Assembly (NCBI GenBank): GCA_947579605.1 | Contig: OX388325.1 | Location: 124,001-188,000, forward strand | DNA: 64,000 nt | Direction of reading: 5' to 3' | DNA from: Athripsodes cinereus | Taxonomy: Eukaryota > Arthropoda > Insecta > Trichoptera > Leptoceridae | Shown here: positions 1 through 10,468 of the stretch, in pieces | Layout: each line of letters begins with the position of its first letter | How positions within the stretch are numbered: position 1 is the stretch's first letter | Position numbers and translations under genes: made by a program | Notes under the pieces: generated by a model | The model's input: the letters and a program-made list of their open reading frames with translations, nothing else | Database searches by the model: none | What the model was told of the DNA's origin: nothing

Positions 1-289
1 GCCTAGATATGTCAGATAATATAAATATAAACGTAACATGACCCACGACTAGGGATTGCAATCCCGCACCGTTTTCAATCCCGCGGGATTTCTGCTGGAT
101 TGACTCCAATCCAGCGGGATCCCCCGGGATCCCGCTGGATTTTTAAAAATTGCAAAAAATAACAACATCTTACTGTACATAATTGAATATAACATAAATA
201 ACTATACTATCATAATATGAATTTGACATAACTAACTATAGGTACTATTAGTCTTTAATTTTTCTTACTAATTCATTATCTAATCAATC

Positions 290-395
290 AAAATTTAGGT
301 AATAAAAATAAAAATATAACACTGTATAACTTTCACTATTTAATATTTTTTTAAGTTATACAGTGTTATATTTTTATTTTTATTACCTAAATTTT
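290..395. repeat. Perfect 43-bp inverted repeat (hairpin) inside the hAT
   Basis: Arms 290-332 and 353-395 are exact reverse complements over 43 bp with a 20-bp AT-rich loop. No decay is visible in the arms although the host transposon is decayed, so the palindrome is either a later foldback insertion or is kept identical by gene conversion. Confidence 0.9.
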
Positions 396-517
396 AAAAA
401 TGAGCTTTCATAGTGTTACCTCTTCAAAAATAGAAAAGTTACTAATCAATCAAGTGTTATGGAACAAATTTTAAAATATCAAATGAAAAGTCACTTCTCT
501 TCTTAGAAAAATGTTTT

Positions 518-607
518 TTAAAAAATAGCATTAATGGTGTTATCTTCCAAGATACTTCTTAAGGAACTACATATGTAGCCAGCGACCGAAAAGGCTCTTT
601 CTGCCCC
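518..607 (-). pseudogene. hAT transposase C-terminal dimerisation remnant
   Basis: The minus-strand frame reads GAERAFSVAGYICSSLRS then ILEDNTINAIF and a stop. The ERAFSVAGYI...R..L....I..I pattern is the signature of the hAT C-terminal dimerisation domain (known family feature). It lies inside a TIR-bounded, 8-bp-duplicated element, which supports the assignment. Upstream sequence (about 620-1330) continues in the same direction but is broken, so no full transposase exists. The gene is dead. Confidence 0.8.
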
Positions 608-1810
608 CACACTAATTGTTGGTTAGATACTTGTATTGATAAAGTCGTGCAACAAATTCAAATACTTTTCTTTAACTCCATCACTTTTAAATGCTGCCAT
701 TTCTTTTTTCAATATTTTTTCGAAGCATTTCTCTTGTCCAGTTTTTGTCTGTTTAGTGTAATCTTCATTGTCTTGCTGCATTTCTTATTCCATTTGTAAA
801 GTTAAATTGTTTTCCACATTCAGAGACTGTTGACAATTATCTGCAATTACATCACCTACAACTACAAATTCCACATTTTGAGCGTCTTCTATAATGACTC
901 GATGTAACATGTGTTTTTCATTTCTTGCCGCAACTTATTCTTTTTCGGCATTAAAAATATTGAATTGCACGTTTTCAACTCTTAGTCATATTTTTTTGGA
1001 TGCGGAAAATAAATCAACATAGCTGTAATTTCACTGCATCTTTCATTCACTCTTGCACGCAGCGCCCCAGATAGTACATCGCTTAATACTGTGTCTAGCT
1101 TCTCTAGCTTCTCTAAAATTAATCGAAATGTTATATCTGCCGTTTTTAGTGTAGACTCTCTTCTGCATAATACTTTACGACCAATTTAAAGGGCTGCAAG
1201 CTGTCAATCACGTTTTTGATTTTGTGCGTAAATTTTATGTCAGATGCTATGTCGATGAGAGCCTTCTCAATGCAAACTTTGGGACTAAAATCTTTCTAAC
1301 ATATCAAGCAAGCTGTTTTAGTGAATGCAGCAATCTAGGATTAAGCATAATTCTTTTCCTGTTTCTTCTTTAAGTATTTTTGCAAATATGTATCACCTTT
1401 AGTTGGCAACTTTCGGAAAATCTTCAGTTTGCGGATTCGCACATGCGGATCCGCAAGCATTTGCGGGATCCCGCAAACCCTAAAATTACGCGGATTCCGC
1501 TGGATTGCGGGATCCCACTTTGCTGGATTGCAATCCCTACCCACGACATTACATACATAATAATATATGTTCATGAGACACTTTCCCCGAAATCCGACAT
1601 AATGTAATGCCTCTCCGGCATCTACAGATATTTAGATATTTTTATATGTATACCAAAGGCTTATGTATATTACAAAGATGTCAAGTATTTATACAGAAAT
1701 GGACCACACAACTATGAATGTTAAACTGTGGCTCGGCATATATTAATATTATCTGATTTGAATTTAATGTTTCAGTGTTGACATTGTGTAACAACATTTT
1801 AATAACGTAA

Positions 1811-1985
1811 AATATAAAATAACACTGTTTTTTGTTTCATACTAATGTATACAAAGTACCTACATATATCACGATTACGCCTAGCTATTTCACCAATAAA
1901 TTGGAATCCTCAAAACGCTAGGTGTAATCGTGGTATACTTTGATTACATTAATGTGAAACAAAAAAAACAGTGCTATTTTATATT
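1811..1985. mobile_element. PLE-b terminal palindrome
   Basis: The two arms match in inverted orientation. Each matches the sequence after the hammerhead-like motif at 24029 (GGCGTAATTG...TATACTTTGG...AATGTGAAAC). On the minus strand the core reads TTGAGGA, a hairpin, then GAAATAGCTAGGCG. This is the PLE-b ribozyme fold with its first core C changed to T, so it is probably inactive. Confidence 0.65.
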
Positions 1986-2094
1986 ATTATTTAATTTGTT
2001 TAGAATGTCACAAAAAGTGGGAGAACAACACAACCTAGATTGTCAGATGACATAAGAAACACACAAACCAAATTTTATAGATTAGGGTAAGCTT

Positions 2095-2170
2095 TGGATT
2101 CCTTTCTCACTTCTTCCGATTAGATTTTGCACAATGTTACATTGTGTAAACGTGGTTCTCCAATCTAGAT
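2095..2170 (+). mobile_element. FB2 fragment
   Basis: Short piece of the FB2 foldback element, sharing CTTTCTCACTTCTTCCGATT and the ACAATGTTACATTGTGTA palindrome with the copies at 17152, 27830 and 60823. Confidence 0.7.
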
Positions 2171-2430
2171 GTCGCGTTGTGCTTTAGAAAAATATCTAAT
2201 ATTCTAAATATTTTATAGAATTGTTTTTTGATTAAAATAAATAAATTTGAATTTGAAAATACATAAAGCAAACAAAAAAGAATTTGTTTTTTGTAGAACA
2301 AAATGTTATTACTAATTTCAATTCAAAATTTCATAAAAGATAATTCCTAGTTAACACATATCAAATAAAAAAAATGTTTCTGCTCGTTTTCGGAGTTGAA
2401 TTCAATATGTTGAATTAACTATTTCTCAGT

Positions 2431-2615
2431 AGGCCTAGTCAAAACACATTTAAGCGTTACGTTTTCGTTTCGTTTTCGTTCAAACAAGACGAGGTTGCGA
2501 GAACGCGTCAATTTTTGGAGCTACTTGTGTATTTTAGCTCCGAAAATTGACGCGTTCTCGCAACCTCGTCTTGTTTGAACGAAAACGTAACGCTTAAATG
2601 TGTTTTGACTAGGCC
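2431..2615. mobile_element. FB1 foldback MITE, copy 1
   Basis: The whole element is a long near-perfect inverted repeat. It starts GGCCTAGTCAAAACACATTT and ends with the reverse complement; the centre is near 2523. It has no coding capacity. Superfamily is unresolved because no clear target duplication is visible. Confidence 0.8.
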
Positions 2616-2617
2616 CA

Positions 2618-2700
2618 CAGATATTACAGGAGTCCATGGACTCCTATTTATCCGTTTAGGTGACAATTTATTTATCTTTTCAACTCTCTCTAGTCTGTCA
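2618..2700 (-). repeat. Dispersed repeat with AGGAGTCCATGGACTCCT palindrome
   Basis: Reverse complement of 12665-12765, sharing the palindrome and GTCACCTAAACGGATAAATA. Class unknown. Confidence 0.6.
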
Positions 2701-3600
2701 GTACCACTATGCTCGTGTTGGCATCTCCGACCCTACCACGTCAGTGGACGGGGGACCCGGCTGACGTAGCAGATTGAGACCCACACATCCACGAATACCT
2801 CGAATTGTGGGGTTGAATTGATTGGAATAATTTATCTGAAGTAGATTAAAAAAATGATTAATAACTTTATCTACTAAGGGCACGAGCCGCAGTTTGAGAA
2901 TGTGAGTCTTTTATGGGTTCTAGTTATTTTTATTGATTTGGGATATTTTTATTACAAATTGAATTCGATTATTTGGATCACAGCATTTTCACCGCGCTGA
3001 TGTTGGAATGATGCTAGTCACAATGATATGACATAGTATATCTACGAATCCGATTTAGAAAAAATACATTCTTATTTTTATTTTGAAAATCTCCTTCCTA
3101 TTACAGATTTATTCACTTCACATTTCTGGTTTAGAGATAATACATTTTTACTCTCCAGTTCCATTACTCTACTCCATTACTCTATTTAATTGGTAATACA
3201 TACAATCAACATCACTCTGTCAATTTTACAAACAAATAGCTAAAAAAACTTACTTAAAAATACACGGTTCCCTTTATATAATAAATATCTCATAATGGAA
3301 AAATATACTTTTCTTCAATTCAACAAAATAATATTTGGAATTGTTTAACTATTGATAAAAGAAAGTAAATATATTCAAGTTGGTATATAGATAATTACAG
3401 AACTTACTTCCTGATTTGTTCCTCTGAAGTTTCTCATTAGACCGCAGAGTTTGGCTCTATCTGAGATCAGATCATCAAGAGAGAGAGACTAAATATCTAA
3501 TTTACAACTTTACAAACCACAATAACATTTAACCTAAATGAGATATTTTCAAATATACATTTTATTTTTTATTCTGCAAGATTGTATATGAATAAATATA
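2700..3600. other. No gene seen; AT-rich repeat-derived DNA
   Basis: No long frame. About 3215-3380 matches the R3 repeat (see 41395 and 59480), sharing the CGGTTCCCTTTAT region. The rest is not recognised. Confidence 0.5.
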
Positions 3601-3682
3601 AGATGGTCTGGTCATATTGTAAGGAAGGCTGCAAGAGGCACAAAGCATGAGCCTTACAGGCTTGCAGAGGATAAGGCACAGT
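3600..3682 (+). pseudogene. RTE-type LINE C-terminal scrap
   Basis: Translates as RWSGHIVRKAARGTKHEPYR, then LAEDKA. The W-GH-hydrophobic-R core is the conserved segment after the thumb region of RTE-type reverse transcriptases. Only about 27 codons survive. Confidence 0.5.
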
Positions 3683-3864
3683 CTTCTTCTTCTTATGGGC
3701 TAAGTCCGTGATACTCGAATCTCAAGGCACCGTAGCCATGAAATCACGGCAAATAGGGCACTAAGGGCACTGTAAAGAGGACTAACGCGTAACCATGTTG
3801 ATGATTCTCAATAACTAGGTAAGTACCTAAAATATTAATAAAAATATGTTTATTCTAGGATATT

Positions 3865-3965
3865 GATTTTTATTAAAAGACACATCTTGCGTCTTTCGAG
3901 GACATTGTATCGAATATCTTTGAAAGACGAAAGATGTCACTCTCAATAAAATCAATACAGTAGAA
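3865..3965. mobile_element. PLE-d palindromic end
   Basis: Inverted copies of a GACGAAAGA(C/T)GTC-type end flank AGGACATTG. Just downstream, TTCTACTAACTAAACACCGA is the sequence that also follows the PLE-d ends at 48600 and 54870. Confidence 0.55.
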
Positions 3966-4094
3966 GAAAACAAAAATTTCAACTTAATTTCAACGTGCAA
4001 TTCTACTAACTAAACACCGACAAAGTGAATAATTAGGGACATATTTAGGAGAATACAATCATACCTAATAGTGCATAGTAGGTACTTTCTTTTT

Positions 4095-4275
4095 AAGGGC
4101 AGCTTACCTCGTGCCGTACCTGGAGATATGTATCTCCATAACGACACACACATGCACAAACAGGATTTAATGTCGCATTAAAACGAGAAATGCTGCCCCG
4201 AGGAAGCACTCTAGATTTAGTGGCCACACACCAAAAATGTCGGTGCAAGAAGGAAAGGGAAGAAATGGGAATATT
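4095..4275 (+). repeat. R5 dispersed repeat
   Basis: Reverse complement of 37505-37710: GGAGATATGTATCTCCATAACGACACACA..., then TAATGTCGCATTAAAACGAG and CTGCCCCGAGG. Non-coding; class unknown. Each copy carries two short palindromes (GGAGATATGTATCTCC and TAATGTCGCATTA). Confidence 0.65.
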
Positions 4276-4945
4276 AGTGTATTCTACTACTAGGTAGATA
4301 TAATTTGTGACATGTTCATACCATCTAACATCCGCTATCGTCCTAAGATACTTCTGTTAGAAGATCTTAGTTAGGTGCCAAGACTCCAAATGATTATTTA
4401 GTGACACTACCCCCCCCCCATCCCTCTGTAGCGATGTAATAGCTCGTATACCATGATTCTGCTTCATTAAACTTGTTAATTTCTTGTTGTAGGTACATTA
4501 TTATATTATTTTGTGATTGCAGGGACTGTATTTATATTGTATAATATTATGTAGATAGGTACTGTAAAAGTTTCTTCTGTTTATTGATTCTAATATCATA
4601 CTTATTCTTACTTTATTAGTTCTAACTTCTTCTCAGTTCATTTCACAATAATATTTATATCATAATAAACTTAAAATTAATTAAATTATTATCTGCTAAC
4701 TTTTGAAACCCTTACAGTTCCCGGCAAATAATAGGTATGTCTTACATTGTTTCTTTTAAGATTTTTTGAATCGAACTGTAAAAGACCATGGCCCGTAATC
4801 AAAACACATTATAGCGTTACGTTTTTGTTCGAATATGTATGTATATTGGATGATTTGTTCGGCGCCATTTAATGGAGCATCCATCTCAAGGGCGCGAATA
4901 TACGTTGCGAGAAAGTGTCAATTTGCCTAACTAAAATACACAAAT

Positions 4946-5145
4946 ATCTTTTAATTTATCGACCGACGGTTCTTGGTGGAAGTTCATATTAATAATTTTT
5001 AAAATGAAACACAATATATAGTTATTCCACTATTGACTTTATTTATTTTTGCCTGAAGATGAGAGCGGAAGCTCTTGAAAGCCGGCTCACAAAAATAAAT
5101 AAAGTCAATAGTGGAATAACCATAATTGTGTTTCATTTTAAAAAT
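4946..5145 (+). mobile_element. PLE-a terminal palindrome inserted in FB1
   Basis: The insert is flanked by the 9-bp direct repeat TACACAAAT (4937-4945 and 5146-5154), which splits the FB1 arms cleanly. Inside are inverted arms (about 4995-5052 and 5089-5150) around a hammerhead-like core. The left edge CCGACGGTTCTTGGTGGAA recurs at 43243 beside another PLE-a copy. Confidence 0.65.
5031..5110 (+). ncRNA. Hammerhead-ribozyme-like fold, PLE-a
   Basis: Core box CTGAAGA (5053-5059; position 7 is free in hammerheads) plus one extra T. Stem II is GAGAGC/GCTCTT (5061-5066/5071-5076) with a GGAA tetraloop. GAAA follows at 5077-5080, then self-complementary stem III GCCGGC (5081-5086) and TC (5087-5088). 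The predicted cut is after 5088. Stem I is long: upstream ACTTTATTTATTTTTG pairs with CAAAAATAAATAAAGT downstream. The first pair beside the core is C-A, a mismatch. Type I with a dimer-type stem III; activity is untested. Confidence 0.6.
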
Positions 5146-5379
5146 TACACAAATAGCTACGAAAATATACACTTTTTCGCAACGTCGTCTATATTCGAAC
5201 GCAAACGTAACGCTAAAATGTGTTTTGACTACGGGCTAGTGTGCATTCTTATTATAAGATCATATTTAAGACATTTAATATCTTCAGCTTCCATCTAAAA
5301 AACTCAAAACTAGTACACCTTATTATGTACCTTGAAGAAACATTTCATACAGAGGAAGAAGCACACATACTCGTATTAT

Positions 5380-5802
5380 CAGCGGCGAGACTAGACTTTT
5401 TACATTGGGCATGTAATATTGCGATTGACACCCGGGAACAATATTATATTTATAGAATAATCTTACAAGCTAAATAATTGTTGGCCAAAATTTGCAACAT
5501 TTTTCTTCAATTCCCATAATCTTCATGAAAAAAAGACTGAATATTATAAATAAGCATGATAGAGAACACAAATGATGTATTAGATGCAACAAGAGGTAAA
5601 AGAGATTGATATAGTTTTAGAGGTCATCAGAATATCTCTATGCTAAAGATTGAATTGAAGTTTGCAACAGATGGGTAAGGTGTCAATTTTGAGTCAATTC
5701 TTATTTCAAATCTTTGTTTTCGCATCTTTTTGCGCAAGTTAAAGATTTATTAAATCTTCTGTAATACAGTGCTTTTTTGCATATATGGCAAACACGCCAC
5801 TG
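5380..5802. mobile_element. Short hAT-like element, decayed
   Basis: Starts CAGCGGCGAGACTAGACTTT and ends ...ACACGCCACTG, matching the termini of the larger element at 55465-57111. The TTGAAGTTTGCAACAG segment is also shared. The flanking 8 bp no longer match, so this is an old copy. No transposase is seen. Confidence 0.6.
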
Positions 5803-6690
5803 CATAAAGATACATATATACACAAAATGTTTTAATAAACATACTTACCAAGGACAAAAAAGAACAAACTCACCTTATGTGTGGAGGAAGGACGAATATT
5901 CAAACAATATTTTATAATAAAATTGTAACATTTCGAACAACGATGAGTGGACGCTCTGTATATAGATACAATAGCATAATTATTATTATAGGTATTGGAG
6001 ACACAATACACATTCGTATGCCGTGGAGTGGTGCGGTGTAGGTGGCGATATTTTTATTAAAAACATAATTTATCGCCCACTTTGAATATGACTTTATGTC
6101 CCCCCCCTCTCTCCCCGATACACCCACAGCCTCCCGCAGTCAGATGCCAGATGCGGATTCTGAAAATATATCTACATATCGGAGCCACACTATACTATGT
6201 CACTAGATGAAATTTTTCAGTAATTTCTCAGTAAGATGAAATTTTAAATGTCACTATGGAATTGGTTATATATTGATTTTAATAGATATAGACATCATTT
6301 TTAGTCTTCCAAGTAGGTACAATGTCAATCGTGAAAACAGGATATCCTCAATAAAATCAATTTAAAAGAAAATAGACATTGCTTTTCAATAATATAAGTT
6401 TGGTATATTATTTTTTTATCTGTAGGTATGCATCACAAAACAAGTAAAATACATTTTCAACACCAGTGAAAAATTATGTCATAGTAAAAAGTATAACGGG
6501 GACAACAACAGTATATTAATTATTCATAAGTTACTTGTGGCAAAAATTTTACATACCGTAGTTTCGCTCCGCTCCGACATTAGGTATGTATACATAGGAG
6601 CTCGTAAATACATATTTTATAAAGGACATAATTCACATCTTACTTGTTATATTATTGTTATGTAATATAATTCATTCATTCATTCATTAA
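5803..6690. other. No gene seen
   Basis: AT-rich DNA with a CATT microsatellite (about 6672-6690). Frames such as 5912-6127 on the minus strand are short and resemble nothing. Confidence 0.5.
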
Positions 6691-7005
6691 TACCGTCGTG
6701 ACATTACCAAAAAGTGAGATAGTCAGCGGGCTAACCGTATGTAATTAACACTCACTATGCCAACAAAAGACAACATTGAGTTCGTCGGTAGCCTGGAGGT
6801 AGAGTCTCGGCCTCGTGAACATGGGGTCCGTGGTTCGATACCAGGTGCCGGCAAACTCCCCTTTCACGACACAAGCTTTTAGTAGCTTACTGTGAAAGGT
6901 GTATAAGGTTGTATTTGGGTTTATAACAAAAACCCAGATATATCTTTTAAAAAAAAAAAAAGTTATGACATTATGAGTGACATACCTCATCGCTGAATTG
7001 AATAG
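6690..7005 (+). repeat. REP-A copy interrupted by SINE1
   Basis: REP-A sequence ends near 6775 (CACTATGCCAACAAAA) and resumes at about 6962 (GACATTATGAGTGACATACC, then TCATCGCTGAATT). SINE1 lies in between. GACAACATTGAG before the SINE and GACATTATGAG after it may be the decayed target duplication. Confidence 0.6.
6780..6961 (+). mobile_element. SINE1 copy (tRNA-derived head)
   Basis: The head reads like a tRNA gene, with a good B box GGTTCGATACC (6832-6842) and a looser A-box-like TAGCCTGGAGG. A conserved body (TTTCACGACACAAGCTTTTA) and an A-run (6950-6961) follow. Transcribed by RNA polymerase III if active; mobilised by LINE proteins. Four other copies are in the window, at 9243, 36878, 42566 and 60325. 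Confidence 0.8.
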
Positions 7006-7069
7006 TCATAATTTTATTTCAAAAATTATACATATAAAATATTTTTTATAATTATTTAATACAATTGGA

Positions 7070-7250
7070 TGTCAGAGACTGAATTTTACCAACTAAGAAG
7101 TGCAGATTTTAATAATATTTTTAATTTTGAACCACTCTAGATTAATCGTTCCAGTTAATTCTATCACCGCTAGTCAACCTATTTGTATTGGTAATATTAA
7201 CTAGGTAGGTATGTTGTATATGATACACATACATATTATGTGAGTTACGA
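7070..7250 (+). repeat. R4 dispersed repeat
   Basis: Shares GAACCACTCTAGATTAATCG and GGATGTC-GA-ACTG-ATTTTAC with 41130-41215. The later part (CTAGGTAGGTATGTTGTATA...) matches 41265-41395 in inverse orientation. Class unknown. Confidence 0.6.
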
Positions 7251-8465
7251 CTCTTATGAATCGACTCAAGGCAAGGTAAAGAGTTCTCTTTAAACTTAGG
7301 TAACATTCCTAATTCCTCTGTTTCACATGATTTGAAATTTTTAAAAGTTGTATATATAATGCCCTACACGACGGACTAGAACCACATTAACATTTAAACA
7401 ACCTTCTTGCACGACTAACTATCTGCAGAGCTCATTCATATACCGAGCATGTAACAATTTCAACTCATTTTTTAACAATATAGATATATTCGATACATCC
7501 TTGGAACGTTTCAATGACACTATAAAAAGATCCCTGGTGACTTCGGGGTCTCTTGGGGTTTAATCATTTGATGCTTTCCTTTTTGCTCCAATTTCCTGTC
7601 CCATTCCTTTATTCCCTTCTAGATTGGAGATGATTTATTGCACGTGCTTGAAGCTTTCTTTTTTTTTCTTGAAATATCTGTTTTTTTTTTCTCGTGTTTA
7701 CTACAAAATGTTAATGTTGCATTATACTATACCAAATAATTTTACAAACTTTGCTGGTTTATTAATTGTAATTGATTTGTCTGTGTATTGTCATTTGTGT
7801 TATACTGTTTGTTTGTGAAATAAAATAAAATAAAAAAAAAAAATAATAATAATTCAACTCGATATTTTCTTATGCGTTTGATGTAAGATATTTTTACATT
7901 TTCAAACAACTTTCTTTTTTTTATTTTCAAATTGAAAAGCATCACCTTATGTTATTCGACCTTAAAACTGAATGATCTTACCTAAATAGGCGAATCCTTA
8001 AAAAATCAAAAAAAACATATGAAAAATAATGGAGAAATTCAAAGTTAGTTTAAACAGTCAAGATCTAATCAGCAAGGCTACTCTTGACACAATCTAAATA
8101 CGATCTTAATCTAGTCTTGATCTTAATCATATAACGCGCAAAGGGACTATAGTCAAAAATACCGCGAGATTAGTATGCACGTATTTTTTACTAATAGTAA
8201 TCACTTCGCGCGTCGTACGATTAAGATTAAGATCGTATTTAGATTTTGTCAAGAGTTACCCTACAGGGCTATAGATAATGACATTTTAGTATTAATGGAT
8301 TTGTCTACTTTTGATCCCAAGCCACTCGTATGAATGTAGGTACTAATAATAATATTAAAATAATGAAACAATGATAAAGTGCATGCTGTTTTATCTTGTG
8401 AATAAATACCTTCAACTGCTTTATGTACTTCTGAATTAAAATATAATTTATTTACAAGCAAAGTG
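7250..8465. other. No gene seen; LINE-tail-like DNA
   Basis: A T-rich stretch at 7650-7850 ends in AATAAAATAAAATAAA and resembles a LINE 3' tail. The only clear structure is the foldback at 8076-8260. Confidence 0.45.
8076..8260. mobile_element. Small MITE with 36-bp inverted repeats
   Basis: Arms 8076-8111 and 8225-8260 are inverted copies with three mismatches (core CAATCTAAATACGATCTTAA / inverse). The 113-bp centre has no coding capacity. Unrelated to FB1 or FB2 by sequence. Confidence 0.65.
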
Positions 8466-8683
8466 TGTAACCAAAGATTGTGAAATAAATCAACAAAATT
8501 ACATATTATGTAAAGAAAAATGGAATAGCTGTACAGGGTGGAAATCAGACATTTCCATCCAGAACAACTTTGCGCCAATAGAGTCAACCGAGTCAGGCTT
8601 GGCCATGCACATAGATCAAATTTTCAAGGACGAGCGTATGTTGGTTAAGAAAAATCAACGTGCATAATACCTATATTATATTA

Positions 8684-8769
8684 CTTACTTACTTTTTGGG
8701 TCCGGACTTCAGACCTTGCCACTCCAATATGCAGCGACGTACATCGCCTTGTCATTCGCCATAAATTAC
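8684..8769 (-). pseudogene. LINE C-terminal/3' scrap inserted in duplication copy 1
   Basis: Minus-strand match to the LINE ends at 12150 and 53620 (TTTTTGGGTCCGGACTTCAGA, then CATCGCCTTGTCATTCGCCA-like sequence). Absent at the matching point of duplication copy 2. Confidence 0.6.
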
Positions 8770-8811
8770 ATTATAAGCTATTCAATAAAGTAAAAATGTA
8801 ATTCAGTATTT

Positions 8812-9222
8812 TTGATGATGATGATTATGGATGATTTTATTTTGACGCCGTTTAACAGTCCCTAGACCGTCTCAAGGGCGCCTATTATTTTTATTTAACT
8901 ATTTTAAATTTTGAAAACACTTGTGATTGTCACAAATTTGACTAAAATGCGAGAATTTTATGTGAGTTCCAATTGAAGGTATTATTAATTGTCACAAATA
9001 TTATTTACTCTAATTCACATTTTAAAATTTGAAATTTTTAACTAGTTGAAAAATAATAACACCCAAAAATTTAACTTTATAAAACTATTGAAACTTAAAA
9101 AAGTATTAAAATTTTGTTAATTTGAACAATTATAAGATAGTAATATTTAATTTTGAAAAATGATTCGTCAGAGGTTTCAGGCAGCTACTACCAGCGCCAT
9201 CTACCGACCGACCTCGGTAGTT
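8812..9222. other. Unassigned insertion in duplication copy 1
   Basis: Present only in copy 1. It starts with a GATGATGATG run and CGTCTCAAGGGCGCC (similar words at 4880-4905) and continues as AT-rich sequence. The GATGATG run recalls RTE tails, but no coding trace is seen. Confidence 0.4.
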
Positions 9223-9242
9223 TTGGGTAGTTTAGATATTTT

Positions 9243-9356
9243 TTTAAGATATATCTGGGTTTTGTTTGTTATAAACCCAAATACAACCTTATACACCTTT
9301 CACAGTAAGCTACTAAAAGCTTGTGTCGTGAAAGGGGAGTTTGCCGGTACCTGTTA
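9243..9356 (-). mobile_element. SINE1 copy, 5'-truncated
   Basis: Minus-strand SINE1 body ending at GTTTGCCGGTACCTG; the tRNA-like head is missing. The corresponding site in the second duplication copy (about 9860-9885) lacks it, so it inserted after the duplication. Confidence 0.75.
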
Positions 9357-9554
9357 ATTCTTTTAAGTCTAAATATCTCTGATGAATTTAGGATCTTTGC
9401 TGGTTTATTTATTTTATTTTACATATATTCACGGTCAAAGCCTTTTACATGTTAACCCCTGTATACTTACAATACATTTCTATACAAAGGTACGATCACT
9501 TTCAAAAAAATACACAAATTCATCAAGCAAATTCAAGCAAAAATGTAATTGTAA

Positions 9555-9962
9555 TTAAATTGTAACCAAAGATTGTGAAATAAATCAACAAAATTACATA
9601 TTATGTAAAGAAAGATGGAATAGCTGTACAGAGTGGAAATCAGACATTTCCATCCAGAACAACATTGCGCCAATAGAGTCAACCAAGTCCGAGTCCAACC
9701 GAGTCAACCAAGTGTTGACCATATAGGTACATATTATTATGTAGATCAAATTTTCAAGGACGAGCGTGTGTATGTTAAGAAAAATTGACGTGCATTATAT
9801 ATTATATTATAAGCTATTCAATAAAGTAAAAATGTAATTCAGTATTTTTGGGTAGTTTAGATATATTTTAATAATTCTGTTGGTTTTTTTAGGTTTAAAT
9901 ATCTCTGGTAAATTTAGGATCTTTGCTGGTTTATATATTTCATTTATTTTATTTTACATATG
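9555..9962. repeat. Segmental duplication, copy 2 (compact)
   Basis: Uninterrupted version of 8465-9460. It has a short local expansion of the GAGTCAACCAAGT motif (9678-9712) that copy 1 lacks. Confidence 0.75.
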
Positions 9963-9977
9963 CTGTACTGTACTGTA

Positions 9978-10115
9978 TTTATTTATTTATTTATTTATTT
10001 TATTCTTCACTTTACATTGTTTACAATAATACAAATTAACATAGAAAATATCATTTATATAATTCAATGTACAGAGGGCGAGTTTATCGCTAAAATGCGA
10101 TGTCTTCCAACTAAC
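9978..10115 (-). repeat. LT1 LINE 3' tail
   Basis: TTTA-rich run followed by ...TACAGAGGGCGAGTTTATCG and CTTCCAACTAACCCGG, the inverse of the LT1 tail. A (TAAA)n end is typical of the parent LINE. Confidence 0.65.
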
Positions 10116-10468
10116 CCGGCCTATGCCTAATGCCTAGTGCATACCTACATTTATTATGTATTATTATTCCACTTATTAATATTTATTTTTTACTTGTTGT
10201 CATTATGCTGTGTATTGTTTTTGTTTGCAAGATACCGTTTATTATAATTACGTTATTATTTTGTATGGCTCTTAAGTTTAAATGAAATGTATTATTATTT
10301 TCTCTATATCCTGTTAAAGGCAAAAGCCGTATATTGGATAAATAAATATTAATAAATATTTTGTATTCTGTATATTTTGATGCCAATAAAATTTAATTCA
10401 TTTATTTTAATTTATTTAAAATCTCGAGCGCTTTCTCTAATGGAGATATATTGACATTTTCAAGTTGA

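Larger units (their letters stand above)
50..1539 (-). mobile_element. hAT DNA transposon, decayed, with perfect target duplication
   Basis: The ends are inverted copies of TAGGGATTGCAATCC (50-64 and 1525-1539). They are flanked by the identical 8-bp direct repeat CCCACGAC (42-49 and 1540-1547), the target duplication length of the hAT superfamily. Subterminal GGGATCCCGC-type words cluster in both ends (about 60-145 and 1430-1530), as expected of transposase-binding repeats. The interior reads as a broken transposase on the minus strand with the hAT dimerisation end still legible. Stops and frameshifts make it non-autonomous. A perfect 43-bp palindrome sits between the left end and the transposase remnant. 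Confidence 0.88.
4790..5236. mobile_element. FB1 foldback MITE, copy 2, split by a PLE end
   Basis: Ends GGCCCGTAATCAAAACACAT and the inverse ...GTGTTTTGACTACGGGC match other FB1 copies. The left arm has an extra piece (about 4838-4905). The centre is interrupted at 4946-5145 by a PLE-a end. Confidence 0.75.
8465..9460. repeat. Segmental duplication, copy 1 (with insertions)
   Basis: Matches 9555-9962 in order and orientation (GTAACCAAAGATTGTGAAAT; AGCTATTCAATAAAGTAAAA; AATTTAGGATCTTTGCTGG). It carries three extra blocks absent from the second copy: a LINE scrap near 8684-8769, about 410 bp near 8812-9222, and SINE1 at 9243-9356. Confidence 0.75.

Noticed and set aside
1341..1607. Opposing short frames at the hAT right end
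   Set aside because: They translate GGGATCC-type terminal repeats, not a protein.
5059..5477. Two overlapping plus-strand frames
   Set aside because: They cover the PLE palindrome, the FB1 arm and the start of a hAT element; no protein logic.
6780..6861. tRNA gene
   Set aside because: Good B box, but the sequence continues into a conserved SINE body with an A-tail and recurs five times.
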